Shown piece by piece: positions 1 to 8,370 of a DNA stretch of 64,000 bases (the stretch's first letter is position 1; each line of letters starts with the position of its first letter). Under the pieces are notes generated by a model, which was given only the letters and a program-made list of their open reading frames with translations, was not told the origin of the DNA and searched no databases. The DNA is taken from the NCBI GenBank assembly GCA_019637295.1, contig JAHBVX010000003.1, positions 496,001 to 560,000 on the forward strand. Direction: 5' to 3'. The stretch is from Polyangiaceae bacterium (GTDB lineage Bacteria; Myxococcota_A; Polyangia; Polyangiales; Polyangiaceae). Both the position numbers and the translations under genes were made by a program.

Positions 1-1558
1 TCTGCGCCGTGGCGGTCTTGCCCGCCACCTGATAGCCGTCGAGGGCGGCCTCGGTACCGGTGCCCTCGCCTTCGGTCACCGCGACCAGCATCTCCGCGAG
101 GGTGGCCGCGACGCGCTTGGACACCACCCGGCGCCGGACCCGCGGAGCCGCCTCGCGCACGACCTCACCGGTGGCCGTCGTGACCTTGCGCACCAAGATG
201 GGCTCCATCAGCTCGCCGCCGTTGGCGATCGCCGCGGTGGCCATCGCCAGCTGAAGATTCGTGGTGCTGATGCCTTGGCCGAAGGACGCCGAGGCCGTCT
301 CGACCTGCACCCAGGGGCGACCGCGGGGACGCAGCGTGCCACTCGCCTCGCCCGGCAGCGGGACGCCGGTCTGTTGTCCGAAGCCGAAACGGAGCAGCGA
401 CTCGTACAGCTTGTTGCCGCCCATGCTCAGGCCGATCTTGGCCGAGCAGATGTTGCTCGAGACCGCGAGCACCTGGGAGATGGAGAGCCATCCGGCCGGG
501 TGGGTGTCGCGGATGGTCACGTTGTCCACGGCCATCAGACCCTTCTCACAGAACAGCTTCTGGGTCGGCTCGATGGCCCCCGCGGCGAGCCCTGCGGCCA
601 CGGTGAAGATCTTGAGGGTGGAGCCGGGTTCGAAGGCGTCCGTGAGCCCGCGGGTACGGCGCTCCTCCGGCTCGCTGTCGCCGTAGTCGTTGGGGTTGTA
701 GCCGGGCCAGCTCGCCATCGCGAGCAGCTCGCCAGTGTAGGGGTCGACGACGATGACCGAGCCGCCCGCTGCCTCGAAGGTGCGCGCGGCGTGCGCGAGC
801 TCCCGCTCTGCCGCGTACTGGATGCCCTGATCGATGCTCAGGTGCAGGTTGTGTCCGGCGAGCACCTGCTCGTCCTGCACGCCATCGGCGAAGAGCAGTC
901 GCCCGGAGCGGTCCCGCAAGCCGCGGAGCTGCTCGACGTGCCCCTTCAGCTCTCGGTTCATGCTCAGCTCGAAGCCGTCCTTGCCCTCGCCGTCGGGGGC
1001 GACGAAGCCGAGCAGCGGACCGCTGAGCTCACGGCGGGGGTAGTAGCGCTTGCCCTCGCCCTCGACAACCAGGCCCCGCACCCGCTCCTCGCCGGCTTCC
1101 TTCTTGGACGAGAGCTTGCGGATGGCCTCGGCCTCGGCCGCGGTGATGCGCCGCTTCAGCCAGGCGAAGCGGCGCTTGGCCAAGATCTTCCGCTCCACCT
1201 CCGCGGGGCTGAGCTGCAACGCAGCGGCGATGCGATTGGCCGCGTCGCGTGCGACGACGGGCACCTTCTGCGGCGACACGCCGCGCAAGAGCTCCACCGC
1301 GTCGAGCGACACGCTGGGTGCCTCCACGCTCACCGCGAGCGCGCTGCCGTTGCGATCGTAGATCGTGCCGCGCTTGGGCGTGACGTGCAGCCGGCGCTGG
1401 CGCTGCTTCTCCGCCAGCTCACGCCACTGCTCGCCCTCGCGCCCCATCAGCTGCCAGCCGGAGGAGACGATGATGCCCAGGCCGAAGGCGAGCAGACCGC
1501 AGACCACGCCCATCCGCAGTCGGATCCAGCGCCCGCGCGGGGTGTCGAGGCTCCTCAC
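1..1558 (-). CDS. ftsI: Peptidoglycan transpeptidase FtsI/PBP3 (class B), 3' end outside window
   Basis: Class B penicillin-binding protein that cross-links septal peptidoglycan in the periplasm as part of the divisome. The reading frame runs off the left edge, so about 519 N-terminal residues are present. A single membrane segment (about residues 17-35) is followed by the dimerisation domain with a GTIYDRNG motif, then the transpeptidase domain: FEPGSTLK gives the SxxK motif with catalytic Ser near residue 313, and SSN lies near 367-369. The third motif, normally KTG, reads K-T-A-T-A near residue 514, at the very edge. The GTG start overlaps the ftsL stop by 4 bases (GTGA), in keeping with translational coupling. 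Known family role plus gene order makes the assignment firm; the KTA variant is noted separately. Confidence 0.93.
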   Translation of the reverse strand, partial: MRSLDTPRGRWIRLRMGVVCGLLAFGLGIIVSSGWQLMGREGEQWRELAEKQRQRRLHVTPKRGTIYDRNGSALAVSVEAPSVSLDAVELLRGVSPQKVPVVARDAANRIAAALQLSPAEVERKILAKRRFAWLKRRITAAEAEAIRKLSSKKEAGEERVRGLVVEGEGKRYYPRRELSGPLLGFVAPDGEGKDGFELSMNRELKGHVEQLRGLRDRSGRLLFADGVQDEQVLAGHNLHLSIDQGIQYAAERELAHAARTFEAAGGSVIVVDPYTGELLAMASWPGYNPNDYGDSEPEERRTRGLTDAFEPGSTLKIFTVAAGLAAGAIEPTQKLFCEKGLMAVDNVTIRDTHPAGWLSISQVLAVSSNICSAKIGLSMGGNKLYESLLRFGFGQQTGVPLPGEASGTLRPRGRPWVQVETASASFGQGISTTNLQLAMATAAIANGGELMEPILVRKVTTATGEVVREAAPRVRRRVVSKRVAATLAEMLVAVTEGEGTGTEAALDGYQVAGKTATAQ

Positions 1559-1899
1559 GGAGTGCTCTCCTCGGCGGCGGGGCTGCCTTCGAGCTGCTCG
1601 TCCTCGGGCTTGACCGTGGGCGCGATACCCCCGGACAGGATGCGCTCGGGGGTCGGTTCGCTCATCCCGAGCAGCGAGCGAGCGACCAGGTCGACGCGCT
1701 CCGCCGTCTTGTGACTGGCCAGCTCGAGCTCGAGGACGCGCTTGACCTCGCGCAGCCGCGCGACGCGGGCGTGAGCCCGACCGAGCTCGTACCCGAGCTC
1801 GACGCTGCGCACGCGTAGCCCGAGGTACAGCACGAACGCTGACGTCGACGCGATCACCGCGAGGGTCCACAGCACGAGGAAGGGGCGACTGCGGTTCAC
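1555..1899 (-). CDS. ftsL: Cell division protein FtsL
   Basis: Small bitopic divisome protein (114 aa) that in other bacteria links FtsB/FtsQ to FtsWI. A short basic N-terminus (NRSR) leads into one membrane helix (about residues 8-28). A leucine-rich, probably coiled-coil periplasmic stretch follows, and then a Pro/Glu-rich tail. FtsL sequences are poorly conserved, so the call rests mainly on size, topology and position between rsmH and ftsI. The GTG start shares the bases GTGA with the rsmH stop, and its own stop is shared in the same way with the ftsI start. Confidence 0.85.
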   Translation of the reverse strand: MNRSRPFLVLWTLAVIASTSAFVLYLGLRVRSVELGYELGRAHARVARLREVKRVLELELASHKTAERVDLVARSLLGMSEPTPERILSGGIAPTVKPEDEQLEGSPAAEESTP

Positions 1900-2816
1900 T
1901 CCGGATCCTCCACGCGCCAGGCTGCGCGCAGCTTGGCGCTGCGCGAGCGGGGGTTCTCCCGCTGCTCCTCGGCGCTGGCCAAGAGCGGCTTCTTGGTCAT
2001 GCGCTGCCACAGGCTGCGCTCCGCCAGCGCTCGCTTGACCAAGCGGTCCTCCAGCGAGTGAAAGCTGATGAACACGGCGACGCCACCGGGCACGATGATC
2101 CGAGGTGCGAGCGCGAGCAGCCGCTCGAGCTGCTGCAGCTCGTGATTGACCGCGATGCGCAAGGCCTGAAACGTCCGCGTGGCTGGATCGATTCCGCCGA
2201 CGCGGCGTGGGCCCACCGCGCGCACGACGGCCCGGCGCAGGTCGAGGGTGGTATGGAGCGTTCCCTCCTCGAGGGCCTGCTTGATGCAGCGGGCGACGCG
2301 GCGCGAGCGGCGCTCCTCGCCGTAGCAGTAGATGACGTCCGCGAGCTCGTCTTGGTCGAGCCGATTGAGTAGCTCCCAGGCGGTCTCGCCGGCGTCCGGG
2401 TCCATGCGCATGTCGAGCGGACCCTCGACGCGGAAGCTCATGCCGCGCTCGGGATCGCCGAGCTGCTGCGAGCTGATGCCGAGATCCGCCACCAGCCCCG
2501 CTGCCGCCTCGACTCCCGCGCTCGCGAGCCACGCCTCGACGTCGGCGAAGGAGCCCCGCACGACCGTGGCCCGCTCGCCAAAGGGGCGCAGTCGCTCCGT
2601 CGTCCGGGCGATCGCGTCGGGATCTCGATCGAACGCGATCACTCGCGCGCTGGCGCACTCCGCGAGGAGCGCCGCGCTGTGTCCGCCGCCGCCCGCGGTG
2701 AGATCGAGGTACAGCCCACCGCTCGTGGGCGTGAGCGCGCGCACGACCTCGCCGGCCATCACGGTGACGTGCTGTACGGGCGCTGCGGTTTCGCTCTCTT
2801 CTGCCACGATGTTCAT
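1896..2816 (-). CDS. rsmH: 16S rRNA m4C1402 methyltransferase RsmH (MraW)
   Basis: SAM-dependent N4-methyltransferase acting on C1402 of 16S rRNA; 306 aa, the usual length. The N-terminal HVTVMAGEVV stretch matches the family HxPVLxxEvv element. The SAM-binding glycine loop reads DLTAGGGGHS near residues 38-47. Further hallmarks are DLGISSQQL, RGMSFR, GPLDMRMD and, near the C-terminus, FISFHSLEDRLVK. The ATG at 2816 was chosen because it overlaps the mraZ stop (ATGA) and gives the canonical length; the frame stays open upstream but only inside mraZ. Confidence 0.97.
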   Translation of the reverse strand: MNIVAEESETAAPVQHVTVMAGEVVRALTPTSGGLYLDLTAGGGGHSAALLAECASARVIAFDRDPDAIARTTERLRPFGERATVVRGSFADVEAWLASAGVEAAAGLVADLGISSQQLGDPERGMSFRVEGPLDMRMDPDAGETAWELLNRLDQDELADVIYCYGEERRSRRVARCIKQALEEGTLHTTLDLRRAVVRAVGPRRVGGIDPATRTFQALRIAVNHELQQLERLLALAPRIIVPGGVAVFISFHSLEDRLVKRALAERSLWQRMTKKPLLASAEEQRENPRSRSAKLRAAWRVEDPE

Positions 2817-3262
2817 ATCCTGATCTGCTCCGTCACGGCCTTGCGGAACGCCAGCTCGTCCTCGGCGTTCATGCTGAGCGCGTCGTCCCAACGTTCCTTC
2901 GCCCACAGCTCGGCGGTCCGGCCCATGCCGGCCCAGAGCACGTCCCGCGCGAGGGCGACCTTCTCGCGCAGCGCCGGCGGCACGAGCACGCGACCCGCCT
3001 TGTCGAGCTCGCACTCGATCGCCGCTGACACGTACAGGCGCCGGAACCGAACGATGAACGGATCGAAGCTCGGCAGCTCGCTGATCTTGGTCTCGAGCTC
3101 GCTCCAGGCGCGCATCGGGTGCAGGTGCAAGCACGGCTCGAACAACGCGGGGGTGAGGATGAAGCGGCTGTCGCCGTCCGCGACGAGCGTGTCCCGATAG
3201 CGCGAGGGCAGACTGACTCGCCCCTTGGCGTCGATCGTGTGGACGAACTGACCGCGAAACAT
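2813..3262 (-). CDS. mraZ: Transcriptional regulator MraZ
   Basis: AbrB-like DNA-binding protein (149 aa) with two SpoVT-AbrB domains; it represses its own operon at the head of the dcw cluster in bacteria where it has been studied. The start MFRGQFVHTIDAKGRVSLPSRYRD is diagnostic, and the second copy of the DxxGRVLVP element (LDKAGRVLVPPALR) lies near residues 90-105. The gene is preceded on the minus strand by GGAG, a promoter and TGGG boxes with 10-base periodicity, which is the known type of MraZ target. Its stop overlaps the rsmH start. Confidence 0.97.
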   Translation of the reverse strand: MFRGQFVHTIDAKGRVSLPSRYRDTLVADGDSRFILTPALFEPCLHLHPMRAWSELETKISELPSFDPFIVRFRRLYVSAAIECELDKAGRVLVPPALREKVALARDVLWAGMGRTAELWAKERWDDALSMNAEDELAFRKAVTEQIRI

Positions 3263-3286
3263 GACTCTCCACTCGTTGGGCTAGGG

Positions 3287-3311
3287 CGACACTTCGCCCC
3301 ACTTTTTCCCA
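3287..3311 (-). promoter_or_regulatory. MraZ operator boxes
   Basis: On the minus strand TGGGA (3311-3307), five bases, TGGGG (3301-3297), five bases, then a degenerate TGTCG (3291-3287) form direct repeats with an exact 10-base period. MraZ is known to bind TGGGN repeats with this spacing upstream of mraZ. The boxes lie just downstream of the predicted transcription start, so bound MraZ could block initiation or early elongation. Confidence 0.75.
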
Positions 3312-3324
3312 CTGGCAGGGGCCG

Positions 3325-3354
3325 AACCTAGAGGGCCCGGGGGTCTGCTGTCAA
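3325..3354 (-). promoter_or_regulatory. Sigma-70-type promoter of the dcw operon
   Basis: Reading the minus strand, TTGACA (3354-3349), an 18-base spacer and TAGGTT (3330-3325) put transcription start near 3318, just ahead of the MraZ boxes. The -35 is a perfect consensus. The 340 bases between mraZ and the small plus-strand ORF at 3603 hold this promoter, the boxes and a second, divergent promoter; I see no further gene there. Confidence 0.6.
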
Positions 3355-3516
3355 CAAGTCGGACAGTCTCTTTCCTTGTAATTCCAAGCACCTGCGTAGC
3401 TCCATTGTCCCACATGCCCAGGCGTTCAGTATTGATAAGGTGGGGACAAGTTGTGTCGAGCGCGTGGAGGCGTGGCTGCCCGGCCACCCCCCCGTGGCTG
3501 GCCATACCCGCAGGGC

Positions 3517-3546
3517 TTGCCCAAAAACCGAAAGGTTTCCTAGACT
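3517..3546 (+). promoter_or_regulatory. Possible promoter of the small ORF at 3603
   Basis: TTGCCC (3517-3522), 18 bases, TAGACT (3541-3546). The spacer contains the inverted repeat AAACC-GAAA-GGTTT (3525-3538), which could be an operator. The next gene downstream is the small membrane protein ORF, about 57 bases away. Confidence 0.4.
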
Positions 3547-3602
3547 CCCGTCCCAGCTCGGTGCGGCACGCTCGTTGCGCTTCACCGACGCAGGAGAACT
3601 CG

Positions 3603-3782
3603 ATGCTCGTCGCCGCCATGCTCCCCGCCCTGATCGCCATCCTCCTGTTCGCCGGCACGGTCCGGCTGCAGCCCCGCTGGGGGAAGCGAGCGGTCACGCC
3701 GGCGCGGCTGCCTCGGGGGGCTCACGCCACGGTCACGCCGCTGCCGCAGCGCGTCACCGCCACCCTCGACCGCGCCGCCTGA
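3603..3782 (+). CDS. Small membrane protein, unknown function (59 aa)
   Basis: ATG at 3603 is preceded by a good Shine-Dalgarno (AGGAGA, 6 bases upstream). The predicted product has one N-terminal hydrophobic helix (LVAAMLPALIAILLFAG) and then a short basic, Pro/Arg/Thr-rich tail rich in RVTP-type segments. I recognise no family. Support for it being real is the ribosome binding site, the promoter-like sequence upstream and the membrane helix. Against it, the tail has little sequence complexity. It lies between the divergent mraZ operon and the convergent cobalamin-binding gene. Confidence 0.4.
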   Translation: MLVAAMLPALIAILLFAGTVRLQPRWGKRAVTPARLPRGAHATVTPLPQRVTATLDRAA

Positions 3783-3821
3783 CGGCGGCCGGGGCGAGCG
3801 CGGCAGGACGCCCAGGGACGC

Positions 3822-4235
3822 TCAGCCGAGCTCGCGCGGCACGACGTGCTCGCGGACCCAGACCACGATGTCGTCCAGGCTGCTGCCGGGCTTGAAGATC
3901 TTCAGCACGCCGGCGGACTCGAGGCGAGTCAGGTCCTCGTCCGGGATGATGCCCCCGCCGAACACGGTCACGTCGCTCGCGCCGCGCTGCTCGAGCGCCG
4001 TGATGACGGCGGGGAACAGCGTGTTGTGCGCGCCGCTCATGATGGAGAGGCCGACGGCGTCCACGTCCTCTTGCACCGCCGCCGCCGCGATCATCTCCGG
4101 AGTCTGGTGCAGCCCGGTGTAGATCACCTCGACGCCGGCGTCGCGCAGGGCGCGGGCGACGACCTTCGCCCCACGGTCGTGACCATCGAGCCCGGGCTTG
4201 GCCACGAGCACACGGATCTTGCGCGCTTCACTCAT
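3822..4235 (-). CDS. Stand-alone cobalamin-binding subunit, methylmalonyl-CoA mutase type
   Basis: 137-residue B12-binding domain with the fold of the C-terminal part of methylmalonyl-CoA mutase. The DGHDRG motif (residues 17-22) supplies the histidine that ligates cobalt from below, SIMSG near 64-68 is the S-x-L-type segment, and FGGG near 92-95 is the GG motif contacting the nucleotide tail. As in two-gene mutases, it should pair with a catalytic large subunit that carries the TIM barrel, which is not in this window. Its ATG overlaps the stop of the upstream secreted-protein gene (ATGA). Whether it serves methylmalonyl-CoA, ethylmalonyl-CoA or isobutyryl-CoA mutase cannot be told from the domain alone. 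Confidence 0.85.
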   Translation of the reverse strand: MSEARKIRVLVAKPGLDGHDRGAKVVARALRDAGVEVIYTGLHQTPEMIAAAAVQEDVDAVGLSIMSGAHNTLFPAVITALEQRGASDVTVFGGGIIPDEDLTRLESAGVLKIFKPGSSLDDIVVWVREHVVPRELG

Positions 4236-6283
4236 CGGGGTCCTCTCTTGCCCTGGGATGTCTTGAACTCTCGTACCGTGACCCGGCCACCCGCGCGCGC
4301 GGCGAGACCGGCTCGACCGGCTGGTGGCGGCGCGGACAAGGTAGCTTCCAGCCGCTTCTTGTCGACCCGCGCGGTCACTCGACTCCCGACCACCGAGAGC
4401 TCCACGTCGTAGCTCGGGCGGACGTCGAGCTCCAGCGGCGCGGCCAGCTCGACGGCGCGACCTTGCCCGTCCACCTGGACCAAGAGCGCCCGGCGCGGCT
4501 CCGCGGACACGAACAGCGCGACCCCGTGATAGCTGGATTGCCCCGGCGTCGCGCGCAGCAAGAGCCCCCCGCCGGGCCCCTCGACGGCGAGCTTGGCGGT
4601 CACGGTCGCGTCTCGCTGCGGCTCGCCGGTGACCGCGGCGTCAAAGCCATGGCTCTGCTCCGCGGAGGCGAGCACGAACCGCCCGTCGCCGATGCCCAGG
4701 CCTCGAGGCGCACCGAACAGCTTCCGAAAGCGCGTGGCCCCTGCGGTCCACTCTTCTGCGGCGACCGGCGTCAGCCGCACGAAGGGCAGACCCAAGAGCG
4801 CCGGCGGCTTGCCCGCCAGCGCGACGCGGGTGACGCGCCCATCGGAGTCGAGGACGACCTCCCGGCGGGCCTTGGCGGCACCGAACGCGCGGACCACTCC
4901 GCCCTCGGCGCTGACCGGGAGCGCAACGGGACGCGAGCTGCCGCCCTCCCCCAGCGCGCCCACGCGCAGGGCGTCGGCCCCCGGGCTCTGCGCCGCGAGC
5001 ACGCTCAGCGCGACGACGAGCGTGGCGAGCGGCTCGTCGCGACCGGCGACGGAGCGGGCGAGCGCGATGGTCGTCGCTCGCTCTGCGTCGAGCAGCACCA
5101 GGCGTACGGCGTGCGCGACCACCTGCTCCGCGGACAACCCGAGCAGCCCGGTCTCTCGGGGTGCCGGTCCTGCCAGCAACATCGCGCCGAGCTCGGGCGT
5201 GAGGAGCCCCGCTTCCCCCGCGCGGCGCACGCGTTCGGTCACTGCGCGCGCCAGCTTGTCGAGCGCCGGCTCCTGCTTGAACGCGGCGCGGGTCGCGCGG
5301 AACGCGACGGCGTGAGCGATCTCCGCAGCGTGGGCGCTCACGGGCGCGGGCTCGACCTCGGGAGGCAAGAGGCCGCGCCGCTCTGCGGCCGAGGTGGGGT
5401 CGCACCCGGCTCGCGCGACGCTGCCGCGCGCGGACAGCCCCGTCGCGGGCACCTTCCCCACGAGGAACAGCGCGAGCCCCCGCGCGGCGAGGGGCGCGGC
5501 ATCCACGCGCTCGATCAGCGCTTCCCGCAGGGCCTCGCTGGGCGCGCCGCCGTCCTCGAGCAAGAACCCGTGGCGCTCGAACGCCGCCCGTCGCGCGCCG
5601 GCGAGCCCCAGCATCGCGCCGACTTCGTGGCGGGGCAGCACTCCGCGCGCCAGGCTCACGAGGGTGAGCGCGGCCTGAGAGCGCGCCCGAACCCAGCTGC
5701 CCTTGGCGGCGCGGTCGAGCCTCAACCAGGACGAATGACGCTCGAAGTGCCGGGCGTACAGCCGCACGGCGCGCTCGAGGGTGTCATCCCGAATGTTCAC
5801 CGACGCGTCATGGCCATCTTCCGGCGGCGACCCCGCGTTGGCGATGTGCTCTGCCACGAAGCCGTGAAGCAGGACGAGCTCGTCCGCCACCTTCGACGCG
5901 GCGCTGCTGAAGGCGGGGTTCTGTCCAGCGGGCAGCTGCGCGATGACGGTGTCGGCGCGGCCCAGCAAGGCGCTGACCACGGCCTCGGCGAGCACCCCCC
6001 GCGACGGCGCCGACCCGGGACCGTACAGCAGCTCCTGGGTGAAGCGCGCGCGCGCCGCGTCGAACGCGACGGTCGAGTAGGCGGCGACGAGCGGGCCCGC
6101 CGACTCGTCCGGCGTCAAGTCCGGCCGCGCGATGAGCGCGCGAACACGCTCGGCCCGGCCGACCTCACCCGCCCGCACGGTGCTGACGACCTGCTGCTGC
6201 TCGGAGTCCGTCAGCGCGGCCTCGGCCGTGCCCGCGGCGAGCAGGACGCCAGACGCCCAGAGGAGGACAGCGAGGTGCTTCAT
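4232..6283 (-). CDS. Large secreted protein, unknown function
   Basis: 683 aa starting [20 protein letters not shown], a clear signal peptide cleaved near AEA. The long middle part is Ala/Leu-rich and looks alpha-helical, with no motif I recognise. The last 150 residues (roughly from [14 protein letters not shown]) alternate in a beta-sheet pattern ending in [17 protein letters not shown], which resembles a concanavalin/LamG-like or DUF1080-type sandwich; this is a weak resemblance. The ATG at 6283 overlaps the rsmE stop and the TGA overlaps the downstream B12-subunit ATG, so it is locked into a coupled operon. Export suggests a periplasmic or surface role unrelated in location to its neighbours. 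Confidence 0.7.
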   Translation of the reverse strand: MKHLAVLLWASGVLLAAGTAEAALTDSEQQQVVSTVRAGEVGRAERVRALIARPDLTPDESAGPLVAAYSTVAFDAARARFTQELLYGPGSAPSRGVLAEAVVSALLGRADTVIAQLPAGQNPAFSSAASKVADELVLLHGFVAEHIANAGSPPEDGHDASVNIRDDTLERAVRLYARHFERHSSWLRLDRAAKGSWVRARSQAALTLVSLARGVLPRHEVGAMLGLAGARRAAFERHGFLLEDGGAPSEALREALIERVDAAPLAARGLALFLVGKVPATGLSARGSVARAGCDPTSAAERRGLLPPEVEPAPVSAHAAEIAHAVAFRATRAAFKQEPALDKLARAVTERVRRAGEAGLLTPELGAMLLAGPAPRETGLLGLSAEQVVAHAVRLVLLDAERATTIALARSVAGRDEPLATLVVALSVLAAQSPGADALRVGALGEGGSSRPVALPVSAEGGVVRAFGAAKARREVVLDSDGRVTRVALAGKPPALLGLPFVRLTPVAAEEWTAGATRFRKLFGAPRGLGIGDGRFVLASAEQSHGFDAAVTGEPQRDATVTAKLAVEGPGGGLLLRATPGQSSYHGVALFVSAEPRRALLVQVDGQGRAVELAAPLELDVRPSYDVELSVVGSRVTARVDKKRLEATLSAPPPAGRAGLAARAGGRVTVREFKTSQGKRGPR

Positions 6284-7056
6284 GCGTGGGGCAGGGAGCG
6301 TACCAGAGTCGCGCCAGACTCGCCCCGAGCCTCGTCGGCGGCGAGCACCGCGCCCAGCGCCGCGACCGCCGCCGTCTCCGTGCGCAGCACCAGACGCCCC
6401 AGCGTGACCGGCGAAAAGCCGTGCTCCCGGGCGAGCCCACGCTCGGCGTCGCTGAAGCCTCCCTCCGGGCCGATGAGCAGCACCAGCCCCGCGTCGGCCG
6501 GGGCGCCGGACAGGGCGGCGAGCAGCGGCTGGCCGCCGGCCGGGTGCAGCAGCAGGCACAGCGGCGCGTCGACCTCGGCGAGCACTTCGCCGAGAGCCGC
6601 GAAGGGACCGAGCTCCGGCACGTCGGGTCGACCCGACTGCCGCGCCGCGTCCAGCGCGATCTGACGCCAGCGCGTCGCACGGCTGGCCGCGCGCTCACCC
6701 AGCGACACGACGCTGCGCTCCGTGAGCGCGAACACGACGCGGCTGACGCCGAGCTGAGTCGCGTCGCGCAGCACCTGGTCCGGCTTGTCCCCCTTGCCCA
6801 GCGCCTGCACCAGCGTCGTGCGGCGTCCGGATGGTGTTGGTGCGGCGCGGACCGCGTCGATCCGGCAGCGCGCGCGGCGGGGGTGCGCGACCGTCAGCGT
6901 CGCCTCCGCCTCGAGGCGAGCCTCCGGGTCGAACAGGCTGAAGGCGCGGCCCGGAGCGAGTCGATGCACCCGCACGAGGTAGCGGCTGGCCGCCTCCGAG
7001 AGCGTTCGCTCGCCGGGCTCGAGGCTCGACTCCGCCACCCGGACCGCGCGGGTCAC
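6280..7056 (-). CDS. rsmE: 16S rRNA m3U1498 methyltransferase RsmE
   Basis: SPOUT-class methyltransferase that N3-methylates U1498 in 16S rRNA; 258 aa. The N-terminal PUA-like part ends near residue 75, then LVQALGKGDKPDQVLRDATQLGV, the family LxxALxKgdrmexiiqKatELGV element, appears in modified form. The SAM-binding knot carries LLIGPEGGFSDAE (about residues 200-212) and LGRLVLRTETA near 228. GTG at 7056 was chosen because it shares GTGA with the upstream stop and removes a long non-homologous Arg-rich extension. The stop overlaps the next gene's ATG. Confidence 0.95.
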   Translation of the reverse strand: MTRAVRVAESSLEPGERTLSEAASRYLVRVHRLAPGRAFSLFDPEARLEAEATLTVAHPRRARCRIDAVRAAPTPSGRRTTLVQALGKGDKPDQVLRDATQLGVSRVVFALTERSVVSLGERAASRATRWRQIALDAARQSGRPDVPELGPFAALGEVLAEVDAPLCLLLHPAGGQPLLAALSGAPADAGLVLLIGPEGGFSDAERGLAREHGFSPVTLGRLVLRTETAAVAALGAVLAADEARGESGATLVRSLPHA

Positions 7057-8321
7057 GGCGCCCCCGTGAGCGCCCGCGCGCGCCGGAGCCCGCGGATGGC
7101 GTGACACGCGTCGCCCACGAGATCCAGATAGGTCTGCTCGCGCTCGGCGCGCACCTGGGGCAAGCGTTGATACACGCCACCGGCGTGCAGCTCGCGCGCC
7201 ACCGCGACGACGTCCGCGGCCGCTTCGAGCGTCAGCCCCTCGAGCCGCTTCGTGCCCTCGGCCCCCGGCTGCAGGTAGCCGAGCTGGCGCGCGAGGGTGA
7301 CGGTCTCCACCCAGTGCCCGAAGAACTTGAGCTGCTGCACGCGCAGCAGCAGGCCCTGCGCGGGATGCGCCCGAAGCAGCTCCGTCAGCGTGAGACGCTC
7401 GGACTCGTAGCGATAGATGAGCACACCGAGCTGGCGCGCCACTCGCTTGCGCTCCGACTCGGGCGCGGTGGCGAACGCCGTGAGCACCGCTTGAACCAAG
7501 TGCAGACCGCCGCAGCTGTGCCCGAAGATCCCGCTCTTGTTCGCCTTGGCTTCGCGCAGCGGCGAGCCCGGCGCGAAGGCGCGCTCGACCGGGCCGTCGA
7601 AGCTCGCGACCACGGCGTGATCCGCCTCGAGTCGCTCGAGCGCGCGCGCGGCGAGCTCGCGAGTCGCCAAGCCACGCGTCGTCGCGCTGGCGCTGTCGGC
7701 GAGCCCCGCCGCATCCGCGCTGGCGAGCGCCGACAGCGCCCAGGCGGCGTGATGCCAGTCCGCGTCGCCGCTGGGCAGCGTCATGGCCTGACGCACGCCC
7801 AGCACCAGCTCACCCAGCGTCACGGACGCGCCGTCGCCAAGGGCGAAGCGCCGCGTCGCTGGCAGCTCGAGCTCGAGCAGCGTCTTGACGAGCAAGTGAC
7901 GGTGGGGTTCGACCAACGCGCCCTGCCGCCGCTCGGGGAAGAGCCACAGCTCGCGGTCACCCACGCGACGGCGCTCGACGAAGGTGCCGATGACGTCGAC
8001 GGCCAGGCGGTCATCAGTCGCACGAAACTCTGGGCCGAACGCCACCAGCCCGTGCGCCAGCGCCCAGGGGCTCGTCGGATCTCCCGCGGCGGTCCGCACG
8101 CTCGACTCGAGCAGGGCGATCCCCTCCACGAGCTCGGCGTCCGTCGCCGGGCGCCGCGGCGCAATGGCCGAGCTCACGGGCGCAGCAGCGCTGGCCGACG
8201 CCAGCGCGGGCGTCGCGCTGGGCTGCCCGTGGCGTCGGACCTCCATGACCACGCCCGCGACGGCCGCGCCGAGCGCGAGCACGAGCAGACCCTTGGAGCG
8301 TTCCTGCACGCGGGGAGGCAT
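7053..8321 (-). CDS. Membrane-anchored protein of unknown function
   Basis: 422 aa with one N-terminal helix (GLLVLALGAAVAGVVM), then an Ala/Ser linker and a large presumably periplasmic domain. Visible local motifs are ELWLFPERRQG, DADWHHAAWALSALAS and a compact SGIFGHSCGGLHLVQA, with paired His and Cys residues that could bind metal; the helical repeats suggest an alpha/alpha-toroid. I do not recognise the family. It is first of four genes joined by 4-base overlaps (then rsmE, secreted protein, B12 subunit), and lies 49 bases after the phosphatase gene. Confidence 0.65.
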   Translation of the reverse strand: MPPRVQERSKGLLVLALGAAVAGVVMEVRRHGQPSATPALASASAAAPVSSAIAPRRPATDAELVEGIALLESSVRTAAGDPTSPWALAHGLVAFGPEFRATDDRLAVDVIGTFVERRRVGDRELWLFPERRQGALVEPHRHLLVKTLLELELPATRRFALGDGASVTLGELVLGVRQAMTLPSGDADWHHAAWALSALASADAAGLADSASATTRGLATRELAARALERLEADHAVVASFDGPVERAFAPGSPLREAKANKSGIFGHSCGGLHLVQAVLTAFATAPESERKRVARQLGVLIYRYESERLTLTELLRAHPAQGLLLRVQQLKFFGHWVETVTLARQLGYLQPGAEGTKRLEGLTLEAAADVVAVARELHAGGVYQRLPQVRAEREQTYLDLVGDACHAIRGLRRARALTGAP

Positions 8322-8370
8322 AGCCTGGCCGTCGCCCGCCGCCCAGGCTCGTCGCGCGTCCCCCGCTCGT

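Noticed and set aside
275-1714. Long plus-strand open frame over ftsI/ftsL
   Set aside because: It is antisense to conserved division genes. Its composition (His, Arg, Gln, Val, Leu) is the complement of codons on the other strand; no motif.
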